NCBI GenBank assembly: GCA_902478705.1
Contig: CABSMB010000020.1
Span: 1 to 11,737 of the forward strand
Direction: 5' to 3'
DNA: 11,737 bases
From: an uncultured Collinsella sp.
GTDB taxonomy: Bacteria; Actinomycetota; Coriobacteriia; Coriobacteriales; Coriobacteriaceae
The position numbers were made by a program, and so were the translations under genes. This document shows, piece by piece, positions 1-7,970 of the stretch. The notes below the pieces were generated by a model. It saw only the letters and a program-made list of their open reading frames with translations, made no database searches and was not told the DNA's origin. How positions within the stretch are numbered: position 1 is the first letter of the stretch; each line of letters begins with the position of its first letter.

Positions 1-1
1 G

Positions 2-409
2 CCGCAGACCATCTCGCGCGACGCGCTTGCCGGCATGGGCGGAGCCGCCGCGACCGGTGCCGCCGTGGGCCTTGGCGCCGCAGCCGGCATCGCCGCCAAC
101 ATGGCAAACCCCCGCACTCCGCAGCGTCCGCTCGCCCAGCTTGTCGACGTTGTGAGCGGCGAGAGCCACAGCATCACCTCCTCGCAGGTGACCATCGGCC
201 GCGAGCGCTCGGTTTCGGATATCGCCCTGCGCGACCCCAACGTCTCTCGCCGTCACGCCCAGCTCACCTTTACCGGCTCGGACTGGTCGATCGAGGACCT
301 CAACTCCACCAACGGCACGCTCGTCAACAACCGCCGCATCACGCGCTGCCCGCTGCGCAACGGCGATCTGCTGACGTTTGGCCTGAGCACCTTTGAATTT
401 AGGGGATAG
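2..409 (+). CDS. fhaA: FHA-domain protein, C-terminal part (FhaA-like), truncated by window edge
   Basis: The reading frame is open to the left edge, so the true start lies outside the window; the ATG at 35 is internal to an open frame and is not a convincing start because no ribosome binding site precedes it. The visible 135 residues begin with an Ala/Gly-rich low-complexity stretch and end with a complete FHA domain of about 85 residues. The phosphothreonine-binding signature is seen: a GRE motif, SRRHA and LNSTNGT. FHA domains bind phosphothreonine peptides. In mycobacteria and other actinobacteria the first gene of this cluster, fhaA, has an N-terminal DUF3662 domain and a C-terminal FHA domain; the DUF3662 part, if present, would lie upstream. 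The gene ends 6 nt before the next FHA gene, which supports co-transcription. Domain assignment is secure; the FhaA name rests on synteny. Confidence 0.88.
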   Translation, partial: PQTISRDALAGMGGAAATGAAVGLGAAAGIAANMANPRTPQRPLAQLVDVVSGESHSITSSQVTIGRERSVSDIALRDPNVSRRHAQLTFTGSDWSIEDLNSTNGTLVNNRRITRCPLRNGDLLTFGLSTFEFRG

Positions 410-415
410 TCGCTT

Positions 416-832
416 ATGAACATCGATATCGTCCTTTTTGCAGGCCGCATCGTCCTGGTCGCCCTGCTCTACATCTTCCTGTTCGCCGTTATGAAGACCG
501 GCGTGGGACTCGTGCGCGGTCAGCGTCGCGACTCCGCTATCTGGACGATCGATGTGGACAAGGGCCCCCGCGGCATCCGCGGCATCCACGTGGACATGCT
601 CGGCCCCGTCATCGTCGGCCGCTCGCCGTCCTCGGACATCTGCATCAACGAACCGTTTGTCTCGGCCTCGCATGCACGCTTTTCGCTGCAGGGCCCGGCA
701 CTCATCATCGAAGACCTCAACTCGCTTAACGGCACGCTCGTCAACGGTCGCCAGCTCGTGGAGCCCGCGACGCTGCGCGAGGGCGACGAGGTCCAGATTG
801 GCGACGTGGTCATGAAGGTGAACCGTCGATGA
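416..832 (+). CDS. fhaB: Membrane-anchored FHA-domain protein (FhaB/FipA-like)
   Basis: A 138-residue protein. Residues about 7-30 form one hydrophobic N-terminal segment, followed by a basic stretch (RGQRR), so the protein is probably anchored with its FHA domain in the cytoplasm. The FHA domain covers about residues 58-137 and has the binding motifs GRS (68-70), SASHA (83-87) and LNSLNGT with N105-G106. The ATG at 416 has a good ribosome binding site, AGGGGA at 401-406, which overlaps the end of the upstream gene. The stop overlaps the next gene's start as ATGA, indicating translational coupling to the phosphatase. Size and layout match mycobacterial FhaB, a substrate of PknA/PknB-type kinases that links phosphorylation to cell division and wall synthesis. 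The role here is inferred from family and gene order. Confidence 0.9.
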   Translation: MNIDIVLFAGRIVLVALLYIFLFAVMKTGVGLVRGQRRDSAIWTIDVDKGPRGIRGIHVDMLGPVIVGRSPSSDICINEPFVSASHARFSLQGPALIIEDLNSLNGTLVNGRQLVEPATLREGDEVQIGDVVMKVNRR

Positions 833-2676
833 TCGACGAGGAGAACAAATCCGCAACCATGCCCGAGACGCCGGCTGCCCCCGCAGTCGCGCCGGCTCAT
901 GCCGCTCCGGCGCGCCCCGCGGCCGTGAAGCCCGAGGACACGGTGTTCTCCCTGCCTCTTTCGCATGTAACTCAAGATTATTCGGCACTCGCCGATGACG
1001 GCGACGCCGACACCGAGCAACTCGACGCCCCTATCGGCGCGCATGCTGCCGAGCAGCCCGCCGCACCGGAAACAACGCCTGCGCCGGCTCATTTTGCCGA
1101 GCCCGTCGCCGCGGCGATCAACGAGAGCGAAGCGGTGTTCGCCACGCCCGAGCCCGCCGCGCCGGTCTTTCCCGTCGCGCCATCGCCCGAGGTGACGGCC
1201 GCGCCCGCTCCGAGGCCCGAGTCCGCGCCGTCGCACTTCGCGACGCCGGAACCCATCGCCATGGAGCCGCAGGAGGCCGACGAGGCCCCCACTGACCCCG
1301 GCTCGACCATCCCGACCCTCGATAAGCCTATCGAGGAGCCCGGCACCGAGCCGCTCGACGCCGGCGACAGCGTCTCCCCCGGCGACACCGCCGAGATCGA
1401 CGTCGCCGCCGTGGAGGCGAAACTCAAAGATCCCGGCTCGACCATGAGCTTTGAGCCGCTGACCGACGAGCGCATCGAGACCGACTCGACCTATGACGCC
1501 GGCACCACCACGCAGCTCATGTGGGGCGCCCGCTCCGACGTCGGCTGCGTGCGCCCGCACAACGAAGATTCCTACCTGGTGCAGTCGCCGCTCTTTTGCG
1601 TATGCGACGGCATGGGAGGACATGCCGCCGGCGAGGTGGCGTCCTCTATCGCCGTCGAGACCATAGCCAAGACGGCGCCGCAGTCCGCCGACGCCGCGCG
1701 CCTGGCTGCAGCCGTCGAGGCCGCCAACGCCGCCGTGATCGAGGCCGCCCTCAACGGTTTGGGCAAGCCCGGCATGGGCTGCACGGCCACCTGCGCCTAC
1801 ATCGAAAACGATACGCTCGCCATCGCCCATGTGGGCGACTCGCGCGCCTACCTGCTCCACGAGGGCACGCTGATTCGCGTGACCCGCGACCACTCCTACG
1901 TGGAGGAGCTCGTTGACGCCGGCGAGATTACGGCCGACGAAGCCCGCGTCCACCCCAACCGTTCGGTCATCACCCGCGCGCTGGGCTCGGACCCCGCCAT
2001 GTATGCCGACCACTTTACCCTGCACATCGAGGAAGGCGATCGTCTGATCCTATGCTCCGACGGCCTTTCGAGCATGATTCCCGATAGCGATATCGAAAAC
2101 ATCGCCACGCAGTCCTCGACCGCGCAGATTTGCGTCGACAACCTGGTAGACGCGGCACTCGCCGCCGGCGGCCACGACAACGTGACCGTAGTGGTGGTCG
2201 ATTTGGTCGACGATGGCGTCATGCGTGAGGCAAAACGCATCCGTCGCCGCAACGTCACCATCGCCGCCGTCCTGGCCCTTGTCTTTGTGCTGGCGGCGGG
2301 CATCTGGGCGTACACGGGCATCACCGGCTCGTACTACCTGGGTACCTACCACGGCAACGTCGCCGTTTGGCGCGGCCTGCCTGGCGAGACGCTCGGATTC
2401 AAGCTCCATTGGCTCGAAAGCGAAACCAGCATCAAGCTGTCCGACCTGCCCGAAGACACGCAGAACCGCCTAAAGACGGGCATTCCGCAAACGAGCGTCG
2501 ACGATGCGCAGGACACCATCTCCAAGTATCGTCACCAGATCGATGAGGAGCAGACCCGTCAGGTGATTGACGCGCAAACGATTCGCGACAACACCGACCA
2601 GGGATCGACTTCCGAGTCGGATTCCGAGAAAACCGTCGAACAGTCCGCCGAGGCCGAAGCCTCCGATAAGAATTAG
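829..2676 (+). CDS. pstP: PP2C-family Ser/Thr protein phosphatase with one membrane segment (PstP/PrpC-like)
   Basis: A 615-residue metal-dependent (Mn/Mg) phosphatase that would reverse PknB phosphorylation. Residues 1-225 are a long Pro/Ala/Glu-rich, probably disordered region. The PP2C domain runs from about 230 to 460 and carries the expected motifs: RPHNED (D247), CDGMGGH (D260), HVGDSRAY (D337), CSDGL (D411) and GGHDN (D450). The usual G-T-T of motif GxGTT is G-C-T here (C318). A basic stretch (KRIRRR, 469-474) precedes a transmembrane helix at about 476-494, followed by an extracytoplasmic tail of about 120 residues ending in a polar, acidic stretch. Mycobacterial PstP has the same catalytic-TM-extracellular plan but is shorter and lacks so large an N-terminal extension. 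DPGST occurs twice in that extension, at 156-160 and 201-205. The start overlaps the fhaB stop by 4 nt. Confidence 0.95.
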   Translation: MIDEENKSATMPETPAAPAVAPAHAAPARPAAVKPEDTVFSLPLSHVTQDYSALADDGDADTEQLDAPIGAHAAEQPAAPETTPAPAHFAEPVAAAINESEAVFATPEPAAPVFPVAPSPEVTAAPAPRPESAPSHFATPEPIAMEPQEADEAPTDPGSTIPTLDKPIEEPGTEPLDAGDSVSPGDTAEIDVAAVEAKLKDPGSTMSFEPLTDERIETDSTYDAGTTTQLMWGARSDVGCVRPHNEDSYLVQSPLFCVCDGMGGHAAGEVASSIAVETIAKTAPQSADAARLAAAVEAANAAVIEAALNGLGKPGMGCTATCAYIENDTLAIAHVGDSRAYLLHEGTLIRVTRDHSYVEELVDAGEITADEARVHPNRSVITRALGSDPAMYADHFTLHIEEGDRLILCSDGLSSMIPDSDIENIATQSSTAQICVDNLVDAALAAGGHDNVTVVVVDLVDDGVMREAKRIRRRNVTIAAVLALVFVLAAGIWAYTGITGSYYLGTYHGNVAVWRGLPGETLGFKLHWLESETSIKLSDLPEDTQNRLKTGIPQTSVDDAQDTISKYRHQIDEEQTRQVIDAQTIRDNTDQGSTSESDSEKTVEQSAEAEASDKN

Positions 2677-2692
2677 GAAGGGAGTGCCGCTT

Positions 2693-5563
2693 ATGAGTCG
2701 CCGCAACACCGAACTGCTTTTGCTCATCGCCTCGGCGTTCCCCGTCATCCTGCTGTATGCGATGTACGTGCTCACCGCGGGCGCCACGATTTCCTTCGAG
2801 ACGCTTGCCGTGCCGATCGGCCTCTTTGCCGCTTTCGCCGCAGCGCATATCGCCGTGCGCATCCTGGCGCCCGGCGCCGACCCCGCCATCCTGCCCATCG
2901 TCTTTGTGCTCTCGGGCATTGGCATCACATTCGTGACGCGTCTTGCCCCCGACCTTGCCATCTCGCAGCTCATCATCCTGTTTATCTCGGTGGCATTGAT
3001 GGTGGGAACCCTCGCGCTGGTCAAGAACCTCGACGTGGTCATGCGCTACAAATACACCTTTGGCATCATCGGCATCATCTTGCTGATGCTGCCCATCTTT
3101 ATCGGCACCACGATCTCGGGCTCCAAGCTGTGGATTCGCATTGCGGGCTTTACTATCCAGCCCGGCGAGTTCGCCAAGGTCTTTATCGTGCTGTTCCTGG
3201 CCGGCTACCTGGCCGAGAATCGCGAGCTGCTCTCTATCTCCAACCGCAAGATTCTGGGCCTCAAGATCCCGCGCTTCCGTCTGCTGCTGCCGCTGTTTGC
3301 CGTGTGGGGCGTGTGCCTGCTCGTCGTCGTCTTCGAACGCGACCTGGGCTCGGCCGTGCTGTTCTACACCATCTTCTTGCTGATGCTCTACGTTGCCACG
3401 GGACGCTTTTCGTACGTCATCATCGGCCTTGCGCTGCTTGCCGTTGGAGCCGTGGGCGCCTACAAGTTCCTGTCGCACGTTCAGGTGCGTTTCCAGATTT
3501 GGGCCGATCCGTTTAAGGATGCCCAGGGCCAGGGCTACCAGATCGTGCAGTCGCTCTTCTCGCTCGCCGACGGCGGCCTGGTGGGTGTCGGTATCGGCAA
3601 CGGCATGGCAAACAACATCCCCGTCGTCGAGTCCGACTTTATCTTCTCGGCCATCGGCGAGGAGATGGGCCTTTTGGGCGGCGGCGCCGTGCTCATCCTG
3701 TTTATGCTCTTCGCCGTGCGCGGCCTCACCACGGCCGCTCGCGCCAAGTCCGACCTTGCTGCCTTTAGCGCCACCGGCCTTACGGCAGCCATCAGCTTCC
3801 AGGCCTTCTTGATTGTGGGCGGCGTAACCCGCTTGATCCCGCTGACCGGCGTCACCCTGCCCTTCATGAGCCAGGGCGGCTCCTCGCTGCTGGCGAGCTT
3901 TATCATCGTCGCGCTGCTGTTGCGCGCCGGCGACGAAGCGACCGGACGCGAAGCCGAGCTCACCGGAACCGGCACCATGGCCGCCATCACCGATGACCAG
4001 GTCGCATCCGCCGCAGCCCCGACCGGCACGCGCTTTGCAGCCTCGTCTTCTTACGGCCGCGGCAGCCACTCCGTCGGTTCGCGCATGCGCCGTCGCCTGC
4101 TCGACACACCCGAGTCCGGCGTACTTGGCCGCGTGGCGCTTGCAAACCGCCTGACCCGCGCAGTGTTCGCCTTTACGGCGCTGTTCGCCATCCTTATCGG
4201 CAACCTCACCTATGTCCAGGTCATCAAGGCTAAGGACTACCAGGACATGCCGACCAACAACCACACCATCGCCCGCTCCAAGTACATCCAGCGCGGCTCC
4301 ATCATCACGTCCGACGGCGTGACGCTGGCCGAGTCGCTGCAGCAGGAGGACGGCACCTACGCCCGCTCCTATCCCAACGGCAATATGGCCGCGCACGTGG
4401 TGGGCTACGTGAGCCAGCAGTACGGCACCGCGGGTGTTGAGAGCGTCATGAACGACACGCTCACCGGCTCCAAGGATTACTCCAGCTGGAACAACGCCAT
4501 CGCATCGCTCGCGGGCCAGACCCAGCCGGGTAACACCGTCAAGCTCACGATCGACTCGCGCATCCAGACGGCTGCCGAGCAGGCGCTCAAGGGCTTTAAG
4601 GGCGCCGTGGTGGTCATGGACCCGCGCACCGGTGCGGTCCTTGCATGCGCCAGCTCGCCTACCTACGACAACACCAACATCGACGCCCTACTGCAGGCGG
4701 GCGGCGGTGAGGACGGCTCCTTGTACGACCGCGCCATGGACGCACTGTACACCCCGGGCTCCACGTTTAAGGTCGTCACGCTTGCCGCGGCGCTCGAGAC
4801 CGGCACCGCCACGCTTTCGAGCACCTACCAGGCGCCCGGCTCCATGGATATCGGCAACGCGCCGGTCACCAACTACGACAACGAGAGCTACGGCACCATC
4901 AGCCTGCAGCAGGCCTTCGCCGTGTCGTCCAACGTCGTCTTTGGCCAGGTGGCCAACGAGGTCGGCGCCAGCTCGCTGGTACAGTTTGCCAACGCCTTCG
5001 GCTACGGCCAAAAGCTCGGTCAGGACCTGACCTCCACGGCCTCCATCATGGCCGACCCATCGCTCATGACCGAGTGGGAGACCGCTTGGGCAGGCGCCGG
5101 CCAGCCTGTCGGCATGGATCACACGCCCGGCCCGCAGACCACGGTCATGCAAAGTGCCGTGATCGCCGCAGCCATCGCCAACAGCGGCGTGGTCATGGAC
5201 CCGTTCTTTGTTTCCCAGGTGCTCGCACCGGACGGAACCGTGGTCAAGACCACGCAGTCCCGCTCGCTGGGCCAGGCCGTCAGCTCTGCCACGGCCGACC
5301 AGGTCAAGCAGGCCATGCTCGCCGTCGTCCAGTCCGGCACCGGCACCGATGCCCAGATTCCGGGCGTCAAGGTTGCCGGCAAGACCGGCTCGCCCGAGAC
5401 CGGAGGCACCAACGTCAACTCGACGTTTATCGGCTTTGCACCTTACGATTCACCCACGGTCGCCATCTCGGTGGCCTTGGAGGATTACGACCAACACGAC
5501 GTCAAGGCTGCCAAGATCGCCGGCATCGTCCTGACCGCGGCGCTCGCCGCACAGGGAGCGTGA
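2693..5563 (+). CDS. SEDS glycosyltransferase-class B PBP fusion (FtsW/RodA + penicillin-binding transpeptidase)
   Basis: One uninterrupted 956-residue frame joins two proteins usually encoded separately. Residues about 1-413 are a polytopic SEDS domain of the FtsW/RodA/SpoVE family, which polymerises lipid II into glycan strands; the ESDFIFSAIGEE motif contains the conserved aspartate D315. Residues 414-489 are a polar, Ala/Ser/Gly-rich linker. A further transmembrane helix at about 490-508 starts the PBP part, followed by the pedestal region (RGSI from R534) and the transpeptidase domain with all three active-site motifs: STFK (S690, K693), SSN (745-747) and KTG (897-899). The ATG at 2693 is chosen because AGGAAGGGAG precedes it by 8 nt, 16 nt after pstP; the frame extends further upstream but only inside pstP. 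Mycobacteria have rodA and pbpA as adjacent genes at this position, so this corresponds to both. Confidence 0.95.
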   Translation: MSRRNTELLLLIASAFPVILLYAMYVLTAGATISFETLAVPIGLFAAFAAAHIAVRILAPGADPAILPIVFVLSGIGITFVTRLAPDLAISQLIILFISVALMVGTLALVKNLDVVMRYKYTFGIIGIILLMLPIFIGTTISGSKLWIRIAGFTIQPGEFAKVFIVLFLAGYLAENRELLSISNRKILGLKIPRFRLLLPLFAVWGVCLLVVVFERDLGSAVLFYTIFLLMLYVATGRFSYVIIGLALLAVGAVGAYKFLSHVQVRFQIWADPFKDAQGQGYQIVQSLFSLADGGLVGVGIGNGMANNIPVVESDFIFSAIGEEMGLLGGGAVLILFMLFAVRGLTTAARAKSDLAAFSATGLTAAISFQAFLIVGGVTRLIPLTGVTLPFMSQGGSSLLASFIIVALLLRAGDEATGREAELTGTGTMAAITDDQVASAAAPTGTRFAASSSYGRGSHSVGSRMRRRLLDTPESGVLGRVALANRLTRAVFAFTALFAILIGNLTYVQVIKAKDYQDMPTNNHTIARSKYIQRGSIITSDGVTLAESLQQEDGTYARSYPNGNMAAHVVGYVSQQYGTAGVESVMNDTLTGSKDYSSWNNAIASLAGQTQPGNTVKLTIDSRIQTAAEQALKGFKGAVVVMDPRTGAVLACASSPTYDNTNIDALLQAGGGEDGSLYDRAMDALYTPGSTFKVVTLAAALETGTATLSSTYQAPGSMDIGNAPVTNYDNESYGTISLQQAFAVSSNVVFGQVANEVGASSLVQFANAFGYGQKLGQDLTSTASIMADPSLMTEWETAWAGAGQPVGMDHTPGPQTTVMQSAVIAAAIANSGVVMDPFFVSQVLAPDGTVVKTTQSRSLGQAVSSATADQVKQAMLAVVQSGTGTDAQIPGVKVAGKTGSPETGGTNVNSTFIGFAPYDSPTVAISVALEDYDQHDVKAAKIAGIVLTAALAAQGA

Positions 5564-5694
5564 TGCCCATGATCGAATCGGACACCCGAGGCGCGCCGCG
5601 GCCGAAGAGTTAGCGGCAACGCGCCACATGGCCCAGCGGCCACACAGTAGGTACTACACACATCGTTGAGCGAATAGTTATGTTAGGAGCAGGA

Positions 5695-7644
5695 ATGGAA
5701 CAGAGGGTCCTCGGGGGAAGATACCTCCTCAAGGATAAGGTGGGGACAGGCGGCATGGCGACCGTCTTCCGTGCGCAGGATCAGGTCCTCGACCGCACGG
5801 TGGCTGTCAAGATCATGCTGCCGCAGTACGCTGGCGACGCCACCTTCGCCGCACGCTTTAAGCAGGAGGCCCAGGCAGCAGCCGGCCTCTCCTCCCCCTA
5901 TATCGTAGGCGTCTACGATTGGGGCAAGGACGGCGACACCTATTACATCGTCATGGAGTACCTGCGCGGTACCGACCTTAAGAGCGGCATCAAGAGCCAC
6001 GGCGCCCTCGACCCCAAGAAGGTCGCCCAGATCGGCTCGCAGATCAGCTCCGCGCTTTCGGTCGCTCACAAGCACGAGATCATCCACCGCGACATTAAGC
6101 CGCAGAACATCATGGTGCTGCCCGACGGCAACATCAAGGTGATGGACTTTGGCATCGCGCGCGCCAAGAACAGCCACCTCACGCAAGACAACAACGTGCT
6201 GGGAACCGCCCACTACGTCAGCCCCGAGCAGACCCGTGGTCAGGACCTCGGCCCCACCTCGGATATCTACTCGCTGGGCGTCGTGATGTATGAGTGCGCC
6301 ACCGGCCGCGTTCCCTTTGACGGTGACGACGCTATCTCGGTCGCACTCAAGCAGGTCAACGAGCTGCCTATTCCACCGAGCCAGATCAACTCCGGTGTCG
6401 ACGCCGACCTTGAGCGCATCATCCTCAAGTGCATGGAGAAAGACCCGGCAAACCGCTTCCAGACCGCCGACGAGCTGCGTCAGGTGCTCAACAGCTACCT
6501 GTCGGGCCGTGCCGTAAACATCTCGGAGCCCACACGCATCATCGGTGCCCCCGGTGAGTTGGGCGCCACCAAGACTCGCGAGCTTTCCGATCAGACGCGC
6601 GCTATGGTGCGTCCCGTCTCGGGCGTGAGCGGCCAGAATACCGCCCGTATGTCGGTTTCGGGCTCCACCGGCTCCTACGAGGTCGAAAAGCCCAAATCCA
6701 ACAAGAACAAGATCATCGCCGCCGTGGTGGCGGCCGTTGCCGTCATCGGCATCGTGGTGGCCTTTGCCACAGGACTCTTTGGCGGCGAGCAGGTCACCGT
6801 TCCCGATGTACTGGGCAAGGACCAGCAGACTGCCGTCGAGCTGATCAAGGAAGCCGGCCTCGAGGTCGGCACCATCGACCAAAGCTACAACGACAATGTC
6901 GACGAGGGCAAGGTCGCCGAGCAGACGCCCAACGGCAACACCAAGAAGGCCAAGGGCACTAAGGTGAACCTGGTAATCTCCAAGGGCCCCAAGCCCTCCG
7001 AGAAGGTTGAGGTTCCCCGGCTTGTCGGCCTGACCAAGGACCAGGCAGAAGCCGCGCTGGCAAGCGTTGGCCTGAAGGGCAACGCCTCCGAGGAGGCCAA
7101 CGAGGCCGATGAGGGCCAGGTCTTTGAGCAGGGCACCGAAGCCGGTAAGGAAGTCGCGAAGGGCACGACCATCTCATACAAGGTCTCGAGCGGCCCGGAT
7201 ACCACGTCCGTCCCCGACCTGACCGACATGACCGAGGCCCAGGCGCGCAACGCCCTCGATATGGCAGGCTTCGGCGTCGACGTGAGCTACCAGGAGAACG
7301 ACTCGGTTACCGAGGGCACCGTGATCAGCTGGAACCCCAGCGGTAAGCAGAAGCCCGGCGCCACGATTACCGTCGTCATCGCCAAGAAGTCCGGCAAGGC
7401 CAGCGTTCCGGGTAACCTGTACGGCAAGAGCATCTCCGCCGCCGTCACCGCTCTCAACAACGCCGGGTTCTACAACATCGCGTTCTGCGACCAGAACGGC
7501 AACCCCGTGAGCGGCAACGAAAACGCCACCGTTACGGGCGTCTCCCCCACCGGCAAGCAGTCCACCGACAACACGATTACGCTGACGGTTTCGATTTCTG
7601 GCTCTGGTACTGATTCAGGCGACGATTCCGGTACGACCAACTAG
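5695..7644 (+). CDS. pknB: PASTA-domain Ser/Thr protein kinase (PknB-like)
   Basis: A 649-residue membrane receptor kinase. The kinase domain (about 8-270) has the glycine loop GTGGMATVF, K39 in VAVKIM, the catalytic loop HRDIKPQN (D133), DFG (D151), an activation loop with T163 and T171, and GTAHYVSPEQ at 170-179. A juxtamembrane stretch holds three Thr-Arg dipeptides (T280, T294, T301), candidate autophosphorylation or FHA-docking sites. The transmembrane helix is about 340-362. Four PASTA repeats follow, beginning near 366, 438, 503 and 569, which in this family bind peptidoglycan fragments or lipid II; the protein ends in a Ser/Gly/Asp-rich tail. The start at 5695 is preferred over the ATG at 5680 because AGGAG (5685-5689) lies 5 nt before it. 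It follows the SEDS-PBP gene by 131 nt; no good promoter is visible there, so co-transcription is likely. Confidence 0.95.
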   Translation: MEQRVLGGRYLLKDKVGTGGMATVFRAQDQVLDRTVAVKIMLPQYAGDATFAARFKQEAQAAAGLSSPYIVGVYDWGKDGDTYYIVMEYLRGTDLKSGIKSHGALDPKKVAQIGSQISSALSVAHKHEIIHRDIKPQNIMVLPDGNIKVMDFGIARAKNSHLTQDNNVLGTAHYVSPEQTRGQDLGPTSDIYSLGVVMYECATGRVPFDGDDAISVALKQVNELPIPPSQINSGVDADLERIILKCMEKDPANRFQTADELRQVLNSYLSGRAVNISEPTRIIGAPGELGATKTRELSDQTRAMVRPVSGVSGQNTARMSVSGSTGSYEVEKPKSNKNKIIAAVVAAVAVIGIVVAFATGLFGGEQVTVPDVLGKDQQTAVELIKEAGLEVGTIDQSYNDNVDEGKVAEQTPNGNTKKAKGTKVNLVISKGPKPSEKVEVPRLVGLTKDQAEAALASVGLKGNASEEANEADEGQVFEQGTEAGKEVAKGTTISYKVSSGPDTTSVPDLTDMTEAQARNALDMAGFGVDVSYQENDSVTEGTVISWNPSGKQKPGATITVVIAKKSGKASVPGNLYGKSISAAVTALNNAGFYNIAFCDQNGNPVSGNENATVTGVSPTGKQSTDNTITLTVSISGSGTDSGDDSGTTN

Positions 7645-7696
7645 TCATCAAGACGTTGCCCACAGCGGCTGCTGACGCAAATACATTCGCTCAATT

Positions 7697-7733
7697 GCGC
7701 CCGTTTGCTCCCCCTGCAAACGGGCGCTTTCTT
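7697..7733 (+). terminator. Intrinsic terminator after pknB
   Basis: A perfect 12-bp GC-rich stem (GCGCCCGTTTGC at 7697-7708 with its complement at 7716-7727) closes a 7-nt C-rich loop and is followed by TTTCTT. It lies 52 nt after the pknB stop, at the end of the plus-strand operon. Confidence 0.9.
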
Positions 7734-7768
7734 CATCTGAAGTAGCGAAAACCACGGCATATCTTTAG

Positions 7769-7804
7769 ACCAGAAGAGCCCGGCACCGTGGTGGTACCGG
7801 GCTC
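7769..7804 (-). terminator. Probable intrinsic terminator of the tRNA-Arg gene
   Basis: An inverted repeat pairs GAGCCCGG (7776-7783) with CCGGGCTC (7797-7804); three further pairs follow a single C/A mismatch, around a 5-nt loop. Read on the minus strand it begins 10 nt after the tRNA 3' end and is followed by TTCTGGTCT, a weak U-rich tract. On the plus strand no T run follows, so it most likely serves the tRNA. Confidence 0.6.
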
Positions 7805-7814
7805 GGCAAATCTC

Positions 7815-7890
7815 TGGTGCCCCCGGGCGGATTCGAACCGTCGACACCCGCTTTAGGAGAGCGGTGCTCTATCCCCTGAGCTACGGAGGC
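7815..7890 (-). tRNA. tRNA-Arg, anticodon CCU
   Basis: The minus strand folds into a full 76-nt cloverleaf with an encoded CCA end (7815-7817). The acceptor stem pairs GCCTCCG with CGGGGGC, including one T-G pair. The D stem is GCTC/GAGC. The anticodon stem is CCGCT/AGCGG with loop CTCCTAA, placing CCT at the anticodon, so it reads AGG arginine codons. The T loop is TTCGAAT. The T stem GACGG/CCGCC contains one A-C mismatch, which is tolerated in some tRNAs. AGG is a rare codon in such GC-rich genomes. Confidence 0.95.
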
Positions 7891-7900
7891 ATGTTGTACT

Positions 7901-7909
7901 AGTGTAGCA
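7901..7909 (-). promoter_or_regulatory. Extended -10 promoter of tRNA-Arg
   Basis: On the minus strand TGC precedes TACACT (hexamer at 7901-7906), forming an extended -10 element about 10 nt before the mature tRNA 5' end, as expected for a short leader. No good -35 is seen at 17 nt; the best nearby sequence around 7924-7930 is weak. Confidence 0.5.
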
Positions 7910-7970
7910 GATTTACGCCGCTGTAATGCAGCGTATACCCACTCTTCGAAGTTGCGGTGGAACAGCCCTC

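Noticed and set aside
2567..2692. Upstream start giving the SEDS-PBP fusion 42 extra residues
   Set aside because: That part lies inside pstP in another frame and is Arg/Pro-rich; the ATG at 2693 has a strong ribosome binding site and begins a typical SEDS N-terminus.
520..4396. Long minus-strand frames opposite fhaB, pstP and the SEDS-PBP gene
   Set aside because: Low-complexity Arg/Gly/His-rich translations with no domain, antisense to well-supported genes; a codon-bias artefact.
5614..5694. A separate promoter for pknB, or the hairpin TGGCC/GGCCA near 5629-5642 as a terminator
   Set aside because: No hexamer pair at proper spacing was found, and the hairpin has a 5-bp stem with no T run.
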